DNA of 6,206 nt from Bacteroidota bacterium (GTDB taxonomy: Bacteria > Bacteroidota > Bacteroidia > Chitinophagales > Chitinophagaceae): assembly GCA_028876035.1 (NCBI GenBank), contig JAGWTK010000242.1:1-6206 (forward strand), given 5' to 3'. Both the position numbers and the translations under genes were made by a program. A model generated the notes under the pieces. The model was not told the DNA's origin. It did no database searches and worked only from the letters and a program-made list of their open reading frames with translations. Below are positions 5,599 through 6,206 of this stretch, piece by piece. How positions within the stretch are numbered: position 1 is the stretch's first letter; the number at the start of each line of letters is the position of its first letter.

Positions 5599-5639
5599 AA
5601 ATCCATGCAGCGTGGCTAGGGCGTAAGGATTCACCATGC

Positions 5640-5700
5640 TTTCTGAGTTCATAGCGAGGTGCAGTTATGGAATAGGGTGCACCTCGTATCTAATCAGAAA
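5640..5700. other. Two-part 61-base hairpin between cytochrome and lipoprotein genes
   Basis: The outer arms TTTCTGA (5640-5646) and TCAGAAA (5694-5700) enclose perfect 9-base inner arms, CGAGGTGCA (5655-5663) and TGCACCTCG (5678-5686), with a 14-base loop. Between them ATA (5651-5653) can pair with TAT (5687-5689) if G5654 bulges, giving an almost continuous rod. AATTTTA follows at 5700-5706, so it may end cytochrome transcription. It also sits directly in front of the lipoprotein ATG, so it may instead be a leader element. Terminator is the simplest reading. Confidence 0.6.
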
Positions 5701-5705
5701 ATTTT

Positions 5706-6206
5706 ATGGCAAGAGCAATGCTGTTCCTGGCTATTCTCAACATTTTATCGTCTTGTCAAAAGCAATACAGAAAATGCGAGATTCAAACATCTGATAGGTA
5801 CCTAAATGCCTATAATGAGATTCTAAACGAAATCATTGCTACCAGCACCTATAATTACTATCTGGGCGACGACGAAGAAGTAATCTTCAATATGGCGGGT
5901 AAAGGCACTTACGATTCCGCCGAAATCGAGTCTAAAGTGATTCGATTGCACAATAGATTGTTTGATGACACAGCCAGAAGGTGCACCTTATTCCTTGATA
6001 CGATCCTTCGATCAAAGTTCGAACCCCAGGAAAGATTTTTAAATGATTCGACTTCGTTCGCTCGAAAGTTGAGGAATGCAATAGATGAAATTTCGCACGA
6101 CCATAAGACAGTAGTAGATTCACTGGACTTGGTACAGACAAGATATAGTGCCAATGACTACGTTTCTTGCACAGCAAAAATAAAGTCAATAAGAAATGCC
6201 AGGATT
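5706..6206 (+). CDS. Hypothetical lipoprotein (3' partial)
   Basis: An ATG at 5706 opens a frame that stays open for 167 codons to the window edge. It begins with a short signal peptide: R3, hydrophobic residues 5-14, and a lipobox LSSC with C17 as the lipidated residue. The product is therefore predicted to be a membrane-anchored lipoprotein. The mature part is polar, rich in D, E, K, R, N and T, mostly helical in appearance (for example residues 72-90 and 117-147), with cysteines at 24, 93 and 155. No conserved domain is recognised. Base composition is lower in G+C than the upstream genes: four 60-base rows counted here gave 35-43%, against 62-63% for rows inside moaCB and the small subunit and 45% for one in the large subunit. 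AGA, ATA and AAT codons are frequent. No link with the molybdenum genes is evident. The gene is supported by its open frame and lipoprotein signal. Confidence 0.72.
   Translation, partial: MARAMLFLAILNILSSCQKQYRKCEIQTSDRYLNAYNEILNEIIATSTYNYYLGDDEEVIFNMAGKGTYDSAEIESKVIRLHNRLFDDTARRCTLFLDTILRSKFEPQERFLNDSTSFARKLRNAIDEISHDHKTVVDSLDLVQTRYSANDYVSCTAKIKSIRNARI

Noticed and set aside
5218..5652. 144-residue minus-strand frame opposite the cytochrome
   Set aside because: Antisense shadow of a gene with an intact haem motif and signal peptide.
5909..6189. Minus-strand frames of 81 and 85 residues at the right end
   Set aside because: They lie opposite a longer + strand frame with a lipoprotein signal and show no recognisable features.

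Overview
The window looks like chromosomal DNA of a Bacteroidota bacterium, possibly Chitinophagales or Cytophagales. The lineage is inferred from three things: a single-chain MoaC-MoaB fusion, export signals of Bacteroidota style ('LSAQ' before a predicted cleavage site, 'LSSC' as a lipobox), and start codons preceded by A/T-rich sequence with no Shine-Dalgarno motif at the usual distance. All seven genes lie on the + strand; no RNA gene, transposase or CRISPR array was seen.

Region 1 (1-2049) is the end of a molybdenum-cofactor (Moco) operon. It holds the C-terminal rhodanese domain of a probable MoeB/ThiF-type sulfur-transfer enzyme (cut by the window edge), then moaE one base later, then a moaC-moaB fusion two bases after moaE, then a secreted protein with a cut-down sulfite-oxidase-like molybdopterin-binding fold that lacks the molybdenum-ligating cysteine.

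Region 2 (2050-4840) is a spacer with a possible promoter, followed by a two-subunit molybdenum hydroxylase of the isoquinoline 1-oxidoreductase (IorAB)/xanthine oxidase family. The small subunit carries two [2Fe-2S] clusters; the large catalytic subunit carries a Tat signal. The enzyme should therefore be assembled with Moco in the cytoplasm and exported folded to the periplasm. Its substrate cannot be read from sequence.

Region 3 (4841-5172) is a 332-base non-coding spacer built largely of degenerate seven-base tandem repeats of at least three kinds: a purine-rich GAGGTRA array, pyrimidine-rich arrays that are close to its reverse complement, a short NYTAAAA array and a GCYTGTA-like array. 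The purine and first pyrimidine arrays can fold into a hairpin ending in a T run.

Region 4 (5173-6206) has a secreted single-haem cytochrome c, the likely electron acceptor of the hydroxylase, then a 61-base two-part hairpin, then the start of an AT-richer gene for an unrecognised lipoprotein that runs off the window.

Taken together, the upstream genes make the pyranopterin part of Moco, the hydroxylase uses it, and electrons probably pass Mo -> two [2Fe-2S] -> cytochrome c -> respiratory chain. The least explained parts are the heptamer-repeat spacer and the Cys-less molybdopterin-fold protein.
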